Assembly: GCF_000503775.1 (NCBI RefSeq)
Contig: NZ_KI629785.1
Span: 991,501-1,055,500, forward strand
Direction: 5' to 3'
DNA length: 64,000 bases
From: Brevibacillus panacihumi W25
Lineage (GTDB): Bacteria > Bacillota > Bacilli > Brevibacillales > Brevibacillaceae
Shown: piece after piece, positions 44,100 to 52,418 of the stretch
Layout of the letters: each line of letters begins with the position of its first letter
How positions within the stretch are numbered: position 1 is the stretch's first letter
Notes under the pieces: model-generated
Database searches by the model: none
Told to the model about the DNA's origin: nothing
Seen by the model: the letters and a program-made list of their open reading frames with translations, nothing else
Translations under genes and position numbers: made by a program

Positions 44100-44644
44100 T
44101 CAGCTTCCCCCCTCATCTGTTTGTAGATACTGCGGAATTTCAGCTTGGCGCGAGAGAGCAGCTTGCCCACTGACCCTACTTCGACACCTGTTGCTCTCGC
44201 CAGCTCCGTATAGGGAAAGCCGGAGTATTTCATGACCAGCAGTGTGCGCTCCCGTTCATCCAGTGCGGACAACACGTCGCGCACTTGCCCGATCTCATCC
44301 TGCTCCAGCCATATCTCTTCCGACGACGGCGCGGTATGTGTCCGCTCGGCTTCCACCTGCTCCTCTCGCGCATTTCTTCTCTTTTCCGATCGCAGATAGT
44401 TGTACGCTGCATATATCGAAGCTTTGGACAGCCAGGCTGGAATATGCTCGATTACGGTTCGATCCGTACGGTAAAAGGTGAGGAAGACTTCCTGAGCCAA
44501 ATCCTCCGCAGTCTGCTGGTCTTTGACGATCCGTACGATTTGCCGGACGACAAACGGATAATAGGCCGTAAACAGCTCTTGAAAGTTGTCTGCATCCTGC
44601 TTTCCTCTCATGGATTGAATCGCCAGTTTGGCCTGCACACCCAC
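44096..44644 (-). CDS. ECF-type RNA polymerase sigma factor
   Basis: A 182-residue sigma-70 family protein of the extracytoplasmic type. Region 2 is seen as FQELFTAYYPFVVRQIVRI, DQQTAEDLAQEVFLTFYR and the DNA-melting part around SIYAAYNYLRSEKRR; region 4 as LSALDERERTLLVMKYSGFPYTELARATGVEVGSVGKLLSRAK (partly quoted here). AAAGGAGG lies 7 nt before a GTG at 44644. The ATG at 44671 overlaps a probable -10 box, so it is not used. The pair with the zinc anti-sigma gene is one operon, probably autoregulated. Confidence 0.93.
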   Translation of the reverse strand: MGVQAKLAIQSMRGKQDADNFQELFTAYYPFVVRQIVRIVKDQQTAEDLAQEVFLTFYRTDRTVIEHIPAWLSKASIYAAYNYLRSEKRRNAREEQVEAERTHTAPSSEEIWLEQDEIGQVRDVLSALDERERTLLVMKYSGFPYTELARATGVEVGSVGKLLSRAKLKFRSIYKQMRGEAE

Positions 44645-44673
44645 TTCCTTTCCTCCTTTCGCCTCGTTCATTT

Positions 44674-44704
44674 TATAGAAACCGCCGAATCCGGTTTTGT
44701 GACA
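44674..44704 (-). promoter_or_regulatory. Candidate autoregulated ECF promoter
   Basis: Minus strand: TGTCAC (44704-44699), 19 nt, TCTATA (44679-44674), placed 30 nt before the GTG start of the sigma gene. TGTCAC-type -35 elements are known for several ECF groups; the assignment here is by appearance only. Confidence 0.35.
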
Positions 44705-44761
44705 AGTTCACGTAAAATTTTTTGCTGTCTTTTCCGATACACCCAATAGGGAGGAGTTTAC

Positions 44762-46186
44762 ATGGAAAAGCTTTCCTTTCTCCAGGAAAAAAGTTCGTTT
44801 CACATGCGGTATCCGCAGCAGAGCGATCTCGCCTTTTACCGCTGGTTCACCGAGCAGTACCCGCAGGAAGCCATCGGCTGGTATCACCTGGGACGGGAGC
44901 ATGAAGCACGCGGGGAACGAGACTTGGCGCTCGCCGCACACAGGCAAGCCTTGCACACCCGACCAGGTCCGTTCCAAGAAGAAGCGAGACAAGCCTTCCA
45001 GAACCTGCTGCGCGAACGGCAGAAGGAAGCCTGGAGGAGACGCTCCCGCCTTTTGCTTGGCTCTCTATTGTTTTTCTACCTGCAGTTTGTTTTTTCGCCA
45101 GGTTTGCTGACAGATCCGCTTCCGGCTGTTGCACCTGCACAGGCTGCATCCGAGTCGATGGCCCCCGCCACCATGGACAAGCCCCATGTGGAGGTCATTG
45201 CCGTACCGCCTTCGCTATCCGTCGAGGAAATGAAAAGTCAGGTCAGACGTTATTTGTTGGGGCGACGACCGGCTCTTGAACAGCCCTACACGGTCATGAT
45301 CGTGCCTGAGGCTTTTGGCTTGCCGTTGTTTACACCGCTTTTGTTTTATCAACCCAAGGAAGTCCTTGGAATTGTCAAGTATCATCCGTCTTCACGCATG
45401 GTCCTGTCGGAGCAATGGTTTGCCCAGCCCGCAAGCTACCAGACGGAGAACGCATTGAGCCAGGCTAGAGAAGCATTCACCCGAGAGCAGATGGTCTACC
45501 AGCATATCATCACCTTGCGCAACGCCCTTTACCGCCATTATCAGCAAAAAGGAGCCTTGCCAGCCCGTCTGGAAGATCTCGCCGGAGCGTATCCCGGCAA
45601 CAGTCTGCCGCAAATTCCGCTCCCGCCCGCCGAATGGGGAATGACATCTTATGCATACCATCCAGAAAAATGGGACTCTGCCCTTGCTTGGGACAGCTTG
45701 CCGGAAGTCCTGCCCCTGCCCGGATATCCGGAGCCTGTCGTACCGCTTGAACCGATGCAGCTGCATCTTTTCCAGGCGAGCCACAGAGTGGAGTTGCGAA
45801 GCGGTTCCCACGTGATTCGCAGTCATCCGATCGGAATTGGCAAAAACCAGGCAACGCCAAACGGGCTCCATACGATCCTGCAAAAAATCAACAAGCCCCG
45901 CGGTCACGACAATATTTACGGCACACGTGGCCTCGTCTTCATGCCGGAGGGCTATGCCATCCACGGTACAAACGACCCGGCCAGTATCGGTCAAAACTCG
46001 TCTCTCGGCTGTGTACGGCTGCACAATGCCGACGTCGAGGAACTGTACAGCTTCGTCTCGCTGGGGACAGAGGTCGTCATCTCCGCCATGCCTGCCAGTG
46101 CGGACTGGAGCAATCCCGCCCCCTTCGTTCTGGCTGCAGGACCCGAGGAAGAGACGCCGCATGTGGTGTACAAGTGGCTGCATTAA
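44762..46186 (+). CDS. L,D-transpeptidase (YkuD) with cytoplasmic TPR-like N-terminus
   Basis: A 474-residue envelope enzyme. Residues 15-90 look like one or two tetratricopeptide-type helices (AIGWYHLGREHEARGERDLALAAHRQAL, partly quoted), then a basic run and a membrane helix (about 97-115), then an outer region ending in a YkuD domain. The catalytic motif HGTND...SIGQNSSLGCVRLHN contains His and Cys as required for 3-3 cross-linking of peptidoglycan. GGGAGGAG precedes the ATG. It is divergent from the sigma factor gene and may be in the same stress response (inference). Confidence 0.92.
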   Translation: MEKLSFLQEKSSFHMRYPQQSDLAFYRWFTEQYPQEAIGWYHLGREHEARGERDLALAAHRQALHTRPGPFQEEARQAFQNLLRERQKEAWRRRSRLLLGSLLFFYLQFVFSPGLLTDPLPAVAPAQAASESMAPATMDKPHVEVIAVPPSLSVEEMKSQVRRYLLGRRPALEQPYTVMIVPEAFGLPLFTPLLFYQPKEVLGIVKYHPSSRMVLSEQWFAQPASYQTENALSQAREAFTREQMVYQHIITLRNALYRHYQQKGALPARLEDLAGAYPGNSLPQIPLPPAEWGMTSYAYHPEKWDSALAWDSLPEVLPLPGYPEPVVPLEPMQLHLFQASHRVELRSGSHVIRSHPIGIGKNQATPNGLHTILQKINKPRGHDNIYGTRGLVFMPEGYAIHGTNDPASIGQNSSLGCVRLHNADVEELYSFVSLGTEVVISAMPASADWSNPAPFVLAAGPEEETPHVVYKWLH

Positions 46187-46239
46187 GGTCTGCTAGTCAG
46201 GACGTTTATGAACACCAAAAGTTACGTTCCACAAACAGG

Positions 46240-46275
46240 AAAGCGCGCCCTCTGAGAAGGAGGAGCGCGCTTTTT
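46240..46275. terminator. Bidirectional terminator
   Basis: AAAGCGCGC (46240-46248) pairs with GCGCGCTTT (46265-46273), T follows; shared by the L,D-transpeptidase and deformylase genes. Confidence 0.85.
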
Positions 46276-46290
46276 GGATACTTCCTTGTT

Positions 46291-46869
46291 TTACAACGCC
46301 TCGATCGGAACACCGGAAGGCAGGAGATACGGATGCTTTTTATTGATGTGATCGTAGAACATGATCCCGTTCAGATGATCGATTTCATGCTGCGTCACGA
46401 TCGCCCCATATCCCTTGAACGACAGGACGACTTCTTTGCCTGCTGGATCGTAGGCCCTTACCTTGATCCGCTGATAGCGGGGAACATAGCCTTTGACAGA
46501 CCGGTCGACGGACAGGCAGCCTTCCCCCTCCGACAAATAGATCATCCCGACGGAATGGCTGATAATCTTCGGATTGATGAGCATGTACGCCTGCGACTCC
46601 CCCGTCTCATCCGGAAAATATGCGGCAAACATGCGCTTATCCAGCCCGATCTGATTGGCCGACAGCCCCACGCCGGGGCGCAGGCGATATCGCTGGGAAA
46701 GCTCGGGGTCTTGACTGTTTTTCAGATACTGCAGCATGCATTGCAGTTCTTCTACATCCTCTGCCGCAGGAGGAATGCTCACTTCTTCCGTCACTTTGCG
46801 CAGAATCTTGGCCCCTTCGCGGACAATATCCTTCATCGTGATGACATAATCCTTGGTAAATTTGCTCAC
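46291..46869 (-). CDS. def: Peptide deformylase (DefB/YkrB-like)
   Basis: Cytoplasmic metalloenzyme removing the formyl group from new proteins. 192 residues from a GTG at 46869, which overlaps the MFS stop as GTGA and follows AGGTG at 8 nt; no ATG gives a full N-terminus. All three motifs are present: GVGLSANQ (66-73, Ser where most have Ala), EGCLS with Cys118, and QHEIDH with His161, Glu162 and His165. The N-terminus and the NSQDPELSQRYRLRPG insert match the long Gram-positive type. The coupling to a drug-efflux-type MFS gene is unusual but has no obvious meaning. Confidence 0.94.
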   Translation of the reverse strand: MSKFTKDYVITMKDIVREGAKILRKVTEEVSIPPAAEDVEELQCMLQYLKNSQDPELSQRYRLRPGVGLSANQIGLDKRMFAAYFPDETGESQAYMLINPKIISHSVGMIYLSEGEGCLSVDRSVKGYVPRYQRIKVRAYDPAGKEVVLSFKGYGAIVTQHEIDHLNGIMFYDHINKKHPYLLPSGVPIEAL

Positions 46870-48146
46870 TTTCCAAACACCTCGTCTATCGTATCCTTCA
46901 CACGTTTTTTCGTTTTCTTGCTTCTGTTCTCCTGCCGTGCAATCCTTGTATGCCTGGCTAGTCGGCTCTGGGCCACGATAAACAGCGGGATGGCGAGCAA
47001 CGTCATCCCTGCCAGAACACCAAAGACCAGATGCCCCTCGGCAAATCCCAGCAGCTTGAGCAAATACCCCCCGAACCAAGGTCCGATGCTTTGTCCGAGA
47101 AAGGGAATACCGCTCGCCCCGAAGTACGTGCCTTTGGCATGCTCAGGCGCCAGCTCCTGAATAAAGACCTCCGACATGACAAAACAGAGAATCTCGCCTA
47201 CTGTAAACAGTACCATGCAGAACAGAAGCGGCACAAGCGATTTGAACAGGCCAAAACCGAACAAACCAAGCGCGAACAGGACCGTCCCGAGCTGCAGCGA
47301 CTTCATCGCGGGGAAGCGCCTCGCCAGGCGCAAGACCGGAACCTGCAACAGCAGGACAGCGACAGTATTCGCAGTCACCAGATATGAGAACAGCCGGACA
47401 CCATCAGTAAATCCGGGAGCACTCCCCATGTATTGTACGAGAGTCGACTCCAACTGTGCATATGCTGCTGTCAAAAACATCATCCCGATGAGAAACGCGC
47501 AAAACACCTGATCGGAAATCACGACTGACAGTGCCTGTTTGACCGTAATGGCAGTCTCATCCGGCGCTTCTTTTTGCCTCACCGACGCTTGCGGCCACCT
47601 TGCTTGCAGCAAAAGGATGATCAGCAGGTAGAAGCCGTAGGTGCCGGCAGTCAGGAAAAACGGGGCCGCCGTCTGCGCGCTGCCTAGATATACACCTGCG
47701 ATCGGTCCCAGCGCGGCACCCGCATTGATCGCCAGGTAACGTGCATGAAATACGGTGGCCTGCTCTTCTATGCTGGTCATATCGGACAGCAGCGCCTTCG
47801 AGACCGGCTCAAAAATATTGCGGAAAAAGCCGTTTAGTGCGCTGATGAGAAAAAAAGCGAAGGGTGATTCGGCATAAACAAAGCCCAGGAAGGTAAGCGC
47901 CCAGCCAAGCAAGGCCAGGATCATCACGGGATAGCGTCCATAGCGATCCGAGATCATTCCTCCCCAAAAGCTGCTGGCCACTCCGACCAAAAAGCTGATG
48001 CCAATCACTGCTCCGATCCAGTCCGCATCCATCCCTTTACTCTTGTATAGATAGATCGCCAAAAACGGCATGGTCATATACGTCGCCACTCTGGATAAAA
48101 AGGTCCCTGCAAGCAAACTCCACACGACAGGATGAAAACGAGCCAT
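46866..48146 (-). CDS. MFS transporter (drug/metabolite efflux type)
   Basis: A 426-residue membrane protein with 12 predicted helices. The inter-helix motif A is seen as GGMISDRYGRYPVMI after helix 2, and a second similar loop in the C-terminal half. The tail after the last helix is very basic (RSKKTKKRVKD). AAAGGTGATC precedes the ATG at 48146. Cotranscribed with the deformylase gene; an AraC-type regulator lies 165 bp upstream in the same direction. Substrate unknown. Confidence 0.9.
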   Translation of the reverse strand: MARFHPVVWSLLAGTFLSRVATYMTMPFLAIYLYKSKGMDADWIGAVIGISFLVGVASSFWGGMISDRYGRYPVMILALLGWALTFLGFVYAESPFAFFLISALNGFFRNIFEPVSKALLSDMTSIEEQATVFHARYLAINAGAALGPIAGVYLGSAQTAAPFFLTAGTYGFYLLIILLLQARWPQASVRQKEAPDETAITVKQALSVVISDQVFCAFLIGMMFLTAAYAQLESTLVQYMGSAPGFTDGVRLFSYLVTANTVAVLLLQVPVLRLARRFPAMKSLQLGTVLFALGLFGFGLFKSLVPLLFCMVLFTVGEILCFVMSEVFIQELAPEHAKGTYFGASGIPFLGQSIGPWFGGYLLKLLGFAEGHLVFGVLAGMTLLAIPLFIVAQSRLARHTRIARQENRSKKTKKRVKDTIDEVFGK

Positions 48147-48311
48147 ACGATCACCTTTTCTTTCTGATGCATTCTTTCCCCACTTTACATGGGGAGCGGT
48201 GATGGTACGGCGCAAAAATTGCCAAATAAACAGAGCAATTTTTACAGCAAAAAACCACGGAAAGTCAGCCGCGGTCACTGGGTTTGCTTGCTTTCAACAA
48301 GTGTCGGTAGT

Positions 48312-49136
48312 TTACTGCATCCTGCGAAACTCGCTTGGGCTCATGTGATGCTTTTGCTTAAACAAGCGCTCGAAGGTATCCAGACTGCCGAAACCGACGT
48401 CATAAGCAATCTGCGTGATGTCAGCTTTGGTTTCGATCAGTTTTTGCTTCGCTTTGGAAAGCCTGACTTCCGCAATGTAAGCGCTGGGGGTCTGCCCGAG
48501 GTACTCCTTGAACAAGCGGATGAGATAGTACTTGCTAATGCCTGCTTCTTTTGACAGGACGTCCAGACGCAGATCAAGCGACAGGTCGTCATGGATGCGG
48601 CGAAGCACTCTTTGCAGAGTCGGATGCTCCAAACGCGGCGTGCGCTGCTGCCAGCCTTCTGTATGGCTCCCTTTTCCCAGCGCAAACAGCAGCGAAGCCA
48701 GTTCGTATTCCAGCTCCAGCAACGGCGCTTGATCGCCATCTCCTTCCAGGGCAAGCTGCATCAGGCTCAACGCCCCTTTGCGTAGAGCCTCTGCCGGCCC
48801 TCCCATCCACGGCATAAACTCGACCTGCATTGCCTTCTGTTCCAAATGCTCCGCCAATACCTGCTGCAAAAAAGAATGCTCCAGGTTGATCAACAGCACC
48901 TTCGCCGGTCGGTCGTTGGCAAAATGGTAGTGCTTCTCGCCAGGAGCCGTGATGCACCACAGATTTTCTTCCAGCCTGCGCGTCTCCTGCTGATAGCGGA
49001 TATACGGAGAGCCGGCCAGCGGGATACTCAACTGAAAGTCGGTGCCATGCGCATGCTCCTCGGGATCTGCTGTATTAGGAGAAAATTGAATCATCATGAC
49101 TTTGCTGTTTGTCAGTTTCAATTCGATTAGCTTCAT
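48312..49136 (-). CDS. AraC family transcriptional regulator
   Basis: A 274-residue DNA-binding protein: an N-terminal cupin-like sensing domain with EEHAHGTDFQLSIPLAG and APGEKHYHF (His-rich sugar-binding type), and a C-terminal AraC domain with two helix-turn-helix units (LDVLSKEAGISKYYLIRLFKEYLG and DITQIAYDVGFGSLDTFERLFKQKHHMSP, partly quoted). AAGGTG precedes the ATG. It may control the MFS-def unit downstream; ligand unknown. Confidence 0.92.
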   Translation of the reverse strand: MKLIELKLTNSKVMMIQFSPNTADPEEHAHGTDFQLSIPLAGSPYIRYQQETRRLEENLWCITAPGEKHYHFANDRPAKVLLINLEHSFLQQVLAEHLEQKAMQVEFMPWMGGPAEALRKGALSLMQLALEGDGDQAPLLELEYELASLLFALGKGSHTEGWQQRTPRLEHPTLQRVLRRIHDDLSLDLRLDVLSKEAGISKYYLIRLFKEYLGQTPSAYIAEVRLSKAKQKLIETKADITQIAYDVGFGSLDTFERLFKQKHHMSPSEFRRMQ

Positions 49137-49186
49137 GCATCCACACCTTCATTCGGCCATTTTTCCAGTTTGCTCCATGTTTATCC

Positions 49187-49217
49187 AAAAAAGCGCGCCC
49201 CCTGCTGGAGACGCGCT
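49187..49217 (-). terminator. Terminator after the 49226 gene
   Basis: AGCGCG / CGCGCT arms (49192-49197 with 49212-49217) with additional G-C pairs, followed by six T on the minus strand. Confidence 0.8.
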
Positions 49218-49225
49218 CAACCTGA

Positions 49226-49576
49226 CTATTTTTCTTCCTCTAGCTGGCCAATCTTCTCTTCTTGCTCCGCTTCCGGATTCCAGTAGTCGAGTACCTTGCC
49301 CTGCAAAACCTTGCCTTCGATGAACTGTACCTGCTGTTCTGTAAAGTCAGCCTTCCACTCAATCCCGAGTTCTTGGGCCAACCGCACCACAGTCAGCAAT
49401 TCCGACCAAGCCACATACCTCTTATACCAGAAAAACTGGGGTTGCTCGTTCATGTATGGGTAAAGGTCATCAAAATCGGTGTGTTTACAGTCGAGAGCTC
49501 GCTCAAAATTCACCTTGGCACGGCGTAATTGCTCGATAAAAAATGGGGGTAAATCTGTTTTTGCGAAGTCAGACAT
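49226..49576 (-). CDS. Conserved hypothetical protein, 116 aa
   Basis: Not recognised. Soluble, rich in aromatic residues and glutamate (QPQFFWYKRYVAWSELLTVV in the middle; a glutamate-rich tail EAEQEEKIGQLEEEK). AGGAGGGAAAG precedes the ATG. Monocistronic with its own terminator. Confidence 0.78.
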   Translation of the reverse strand: MSDFAKTDLPPFFIEQLRRAKVNFERALDCKHTDFDDLYPYMNEQPQFFWYKRYVAWSELLTVVRLAQELGIEWKADFTEQQVQFIEGKVLQGKVLDYWNPEAEQEEKIGQLEEEK

Positions 49577-49674
49577 AGACTTTCCCTCCTGTCTCCCGAT
49601 TTATAGGTATTGTACCACGCGAAGAAAGTTGTGCAAATAGGTGAAACTGTTCGTATCTTTATCTATTCTGTCGA

Positions 49675-52257
49675 TCAGCCGTGTGTGTCACCCGACTCTT
49701 CATCTGGCGGAGGAGGGAGCTCAATGCCCGAACCAGTTGAACCGGAATTCGGAATTCCCAAATCTGGCGGGATCACAGGGATGCCTTCACCCGAGTTCCC
49801 GGAATCCCCAGAGTTTCCGGAGTTTCCGGAGTTTCCGGAGTTGCCTGCATTTCCGGAATTCCCGTGGTTCCCCTGATTGCCTGGATTCCCAGAATTGCCT
49901 CCATTTCCCGAGTTGCCTGGAGGCCAAGGTTCATCTGTACCGCCATTGGAGTCGCCCGAATCCCAGGAATCGTCGCCTTCGATCGGATACTCGCTGCCGT
50001 CCTGGTGATGCTGCTCCCCGCCTTCGAACAAATTCTCCAACGTCTTGGTGTCAACATCCACGATAGGGGAAGGCGTTCTTTCTTCTCCATCAGGTGTTCG
50101 CGGAACGACCACATATTGGTAAATGGTTGATCCATCGAGAACATCAACGTATTTGGTATCCGCCAGATTAGACGCGATCGGAATCCGTTCTCCATTCGCC
50201 TTGACACGATAGACATCGTACGTGTATTCCGGCAAACCGCCGATCCAGCTAAGCACCACGACCGGGTTGTTGTTATCCAGCGTCAGGACTGCCGCCAATT
50301 GAATCGGGAGATCTTTTACTTCCTCTTTCTCCTCCGTCTCCCGCATCCCGGCAGGCGGAACAAACTCGCTTGCCTTCACACCTTTTAACCCTTCTCCCAA
50401 CACCTTGGAAAACATGCTGGCCGTCATGCTGCTGCCTTGTGTCATCAAATGCTGTTTGTCCTCGGGATCAAAGCCCATCCAGACCGCGGCGACGTATTCA
50501 GGCGTGTAGCCGACGAACCAGGCGTCCTTGTTGACGTTGCTGCCGCCAGCGATGGACTGTGTGGTCCCTGTTTTCCCCGCTACATGACGTCCGGAGATGC
50601 GGGCTGCTTTCCCGGTCCCTTCCTGAACGGCCCGCTCCAGCATGCGATGCACTTCCCAAGCCGACTCTGGCTTCAGAGCCGCAGTCTGCTTGGCTTCATG
50701 GACAAGCGATACGCCCAGCGCTTTGTTTTCCAGCTTGCTGATGGCAAAAGGCTCTGAGACGATGCCGCCATTGGCGAAAGCCGTGTATGCCTGGGCCATG
50801 CGCAAAGGCGAGGTCCCCTTGTTGAGACCTCCCAATGCGATGGCCAGATTCCGGTCCTCAGGAGTAAGTTCAATCCCGAATTTCTCGAGATACTTCAAGC
50901 TATTCCCTACCCCGATCTCATTCAACAGCCAGACGGCAGGCACATTGAGGGAGTCGATCAAGGCGCGGTTCATGCTTACCGAATCACTGTATTTATTGTT
51001 GTAGTTGCGCGGCTCATAGCCATTGAAGCTTTGTTTTTTGTTGCTCAAGGACGAATTTCGGTTCCACTTGCTGTTCAAGTCGATCGCAGGGGCAAAGACA
51101 GCCAACGGTTTGAAGGCAGAGCCAGGTTGGCGCTGCATCTGGGTCGCGTAGTTGAACCCTTTTGCTGCGTATTTGCGTCCTCCGACCATCGCTGCGATTC
51201 CGCCGTCTTTGGAATCCAGCACGATCATGGCAGATTCCACCTGGCGTGTTGCCCCGTCTTTCGGGAAGTTTTTCGGATTGCTGTATTGTTCAGACATAGC
51301 ATCCTGCATTTTGGAATCGAAGGTCGTATAGACCATCCAGCCGCCCCGGTACAGTTCTTCCTCTTTGACGTCGTATTTGGTCTCGGCTTCATTCAACATA
51401 TAATCAAAGAATGCCCTGTACTCTTTTTTCACACCCGAGCTTGGTGCCTTGTGTTCTGTCTCTTCAGGCAGAGGCTCGGCTTGGGCTTGAAGCTTTTGCT
51501 CCTCTGTGATGATGCCCTGCTCCGCCATCAAACGAATCACGGTATCCCGGCGCTCTTTCGCAAGATCCGGATAATTGAATGGCGAATAGTACGTCGGCGA
51601 TTTCGGAATCGCTGCCAGCATGGCTGCTTCCGCGATCGAAAATTCGGGATCATCGACCGGCATGTCAAAGTAAAACTTGGATGCATCCTCGACCCCGAAC
51701 TGTCCTTCACCCAGATAGACGCGGTTCAGGTACATTTCCAAAATCTGATCCTTGGAGAATCTGCGCTCCAAGCCAATCGCGATGCTCATCTCTTTTGTTT
51801 TGCGCCAAAAGGTTTGATCCAGGTTCAAAAACACATTGCGCGCCAGCTGCTGGGTAATCGTGCTGCCGCCCTCAGCCAGCGAACGCTTCTTGATATCGTT
51901 GATGATCGCGCCGCCAATCCGTACCATGTCAACGCCCTTGTGTTCATAGAAGCGTTTATCCTCCACGGCAAGGAAAGCTTTGATCAGAATTTCCGGCATT
52001 TCGCTGATTGGTTTGTATTCACGGTTCTTCTCACGGATCAGTCTCCCGATTTCTACACCGTGCTTGTCGTATATGACAGTCGGTTCGACTTTCAAATCCA
52101 ACAGTTTCTGTTCATTTTCCGCAATCATCCGCTCTCCAGCGTAAAGGAGAGAGAAGTATCCCCCGACCACACTCAAGAGCAGGAAGATGATAAACGATAC
52201 GGCAATCAACAGCAATTTGTTTTTCTTTCTGACTTTTTTCTTGGCTTTTTTTGCCAT
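49675..52257 (-). CDS. Class A penicillin-binding protein (bifunctional transglycosylase/transpeptidase)
   Basis: An 860-residue peptidoglycan synthase with a short basic cytoplasmic tail, one membrane helix (about 14-38), a GT51 transglycosylase (catalytic Glu99 in AVEDKRFYEH; GGSTITQQLARN) and a transpeptidase (Ser380-xx-Lys383 in QPGSAFKP, SLN at 436-438, KTGTT at 562-566). A fibronectin-III-like domain follows (about 650-745), then an acidic and Gly/Asn/Ser-rich tail of about 110 residues. Layout and tail are like B. subtilis PBP1 (ponA), but other class A paralogues cannot be excluded. AGGAGG lies before the ATG. Penicillin target. Confidence 0.95.
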   Translation of the reverse strand: MAKKAKKKVRKKNKLLLIAVSFIIFLLLSVVGGYFSLLYAGERMIAENEQKLLDLKVEPTVIYDKHGVEIGRLIREKNREYKPISEMPEILIKAFLAVEDKRFYEHKGVDMVRIGGAIINDIKKRSLAEGGSTITQQLARNVFLNLDQTFWRKTKEMSIAIGLERRFSKDQILEMYLNRVYLGEGQFGVEDASKFYFDMPVDDPEFSIAEAAMLAAIPKSPTYYSPFNYPDLAKERRDTVIRLMAEQGIITEEQKLQAQAEPLPEETEHKAPSSGVKKEYRAFFDYMLNEAETKYDVKEEELYRGGWMVYTTFDSKMQDAMSEQYSNPKNFPKDGATRQVESAMIVLDSKDGGIAAMVGGRKYAAKGFNYATQMQRQPGSAFKPLAVFAPAIDLNSKWNRNSSLSNKKQSFNGYEPRNYNNKYSDSVSMNRALIDSLNVPAVWLLNEIGVGNSLKYLEKFGIELTPEDRNLAIALGGLNKGTSPLRMAQAYTAFANGGIVSEPFAISKLENKALGVSLVHEAKQTAALKPESAWEVHRMLERAVQEGTGKAARISGRHVAGKTGTTQSIAGGSNVNKDAWFVGYTPEYVAAVWMGFDPEDKQHLMTQGSSMTASMFSKVLGEGLKGVKASEFVPPAGMRETEEKEEVKDLPIQLAAVLTLDNNNPVVVLSWIGGLPEYTYDVYRVKANGERIPIASNLADTKYVDVLDGSTIYQYVVVPRTPDGEERTPSPIVDVDTKTLENLFEGGEQHHQDGSEYPIEGDDSWDSGDSNGGTDEPWPPGNSGNGGNSGNPGNQGNHGNSGNAGNSGNSGNSGNSGDSGNSGEGIPVIPPDLGIPNSGSTGSGIELPPPPDEESGDTHG
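49795..49915 (-). repeat. Short tandem repeats coding the Gly-Asn-Ser tail of the PBP
   Basis: Nine-base units of the GGAAACTCC type (seen on the plus strand as repeated gagtttccg) encode GNS/GNP/GNA triplets. The unit length is a multiple of three, so gain or loss changes only tail length. Confidence 0.8.
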
Positions 52258-52369
52258 TTCTTACCTCCTGTTTTCTCTCTTCCCCCATCTTATAGACGGA
52301 TACGATCGAAAAAAGTTTCTTCCCCGGTCCATTGTCTATCATTCCATACGAACAACGGTTTGTCACTGG

Positions 52370-52404
52370 AAAAAGCCTACCCTCCATGGCAGAAGGTAGG
52401 CTTT
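52370..52404 (-). terminator. Terminator of tkt
   Basis: AAAGCCTACC / GGTAGGCTTT arms with a 13-nt loop and TTTTTCC following on the minus strand. Confidence 0.85.
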
Positions 52405-52418
52405 CTCCTATCGAAATG

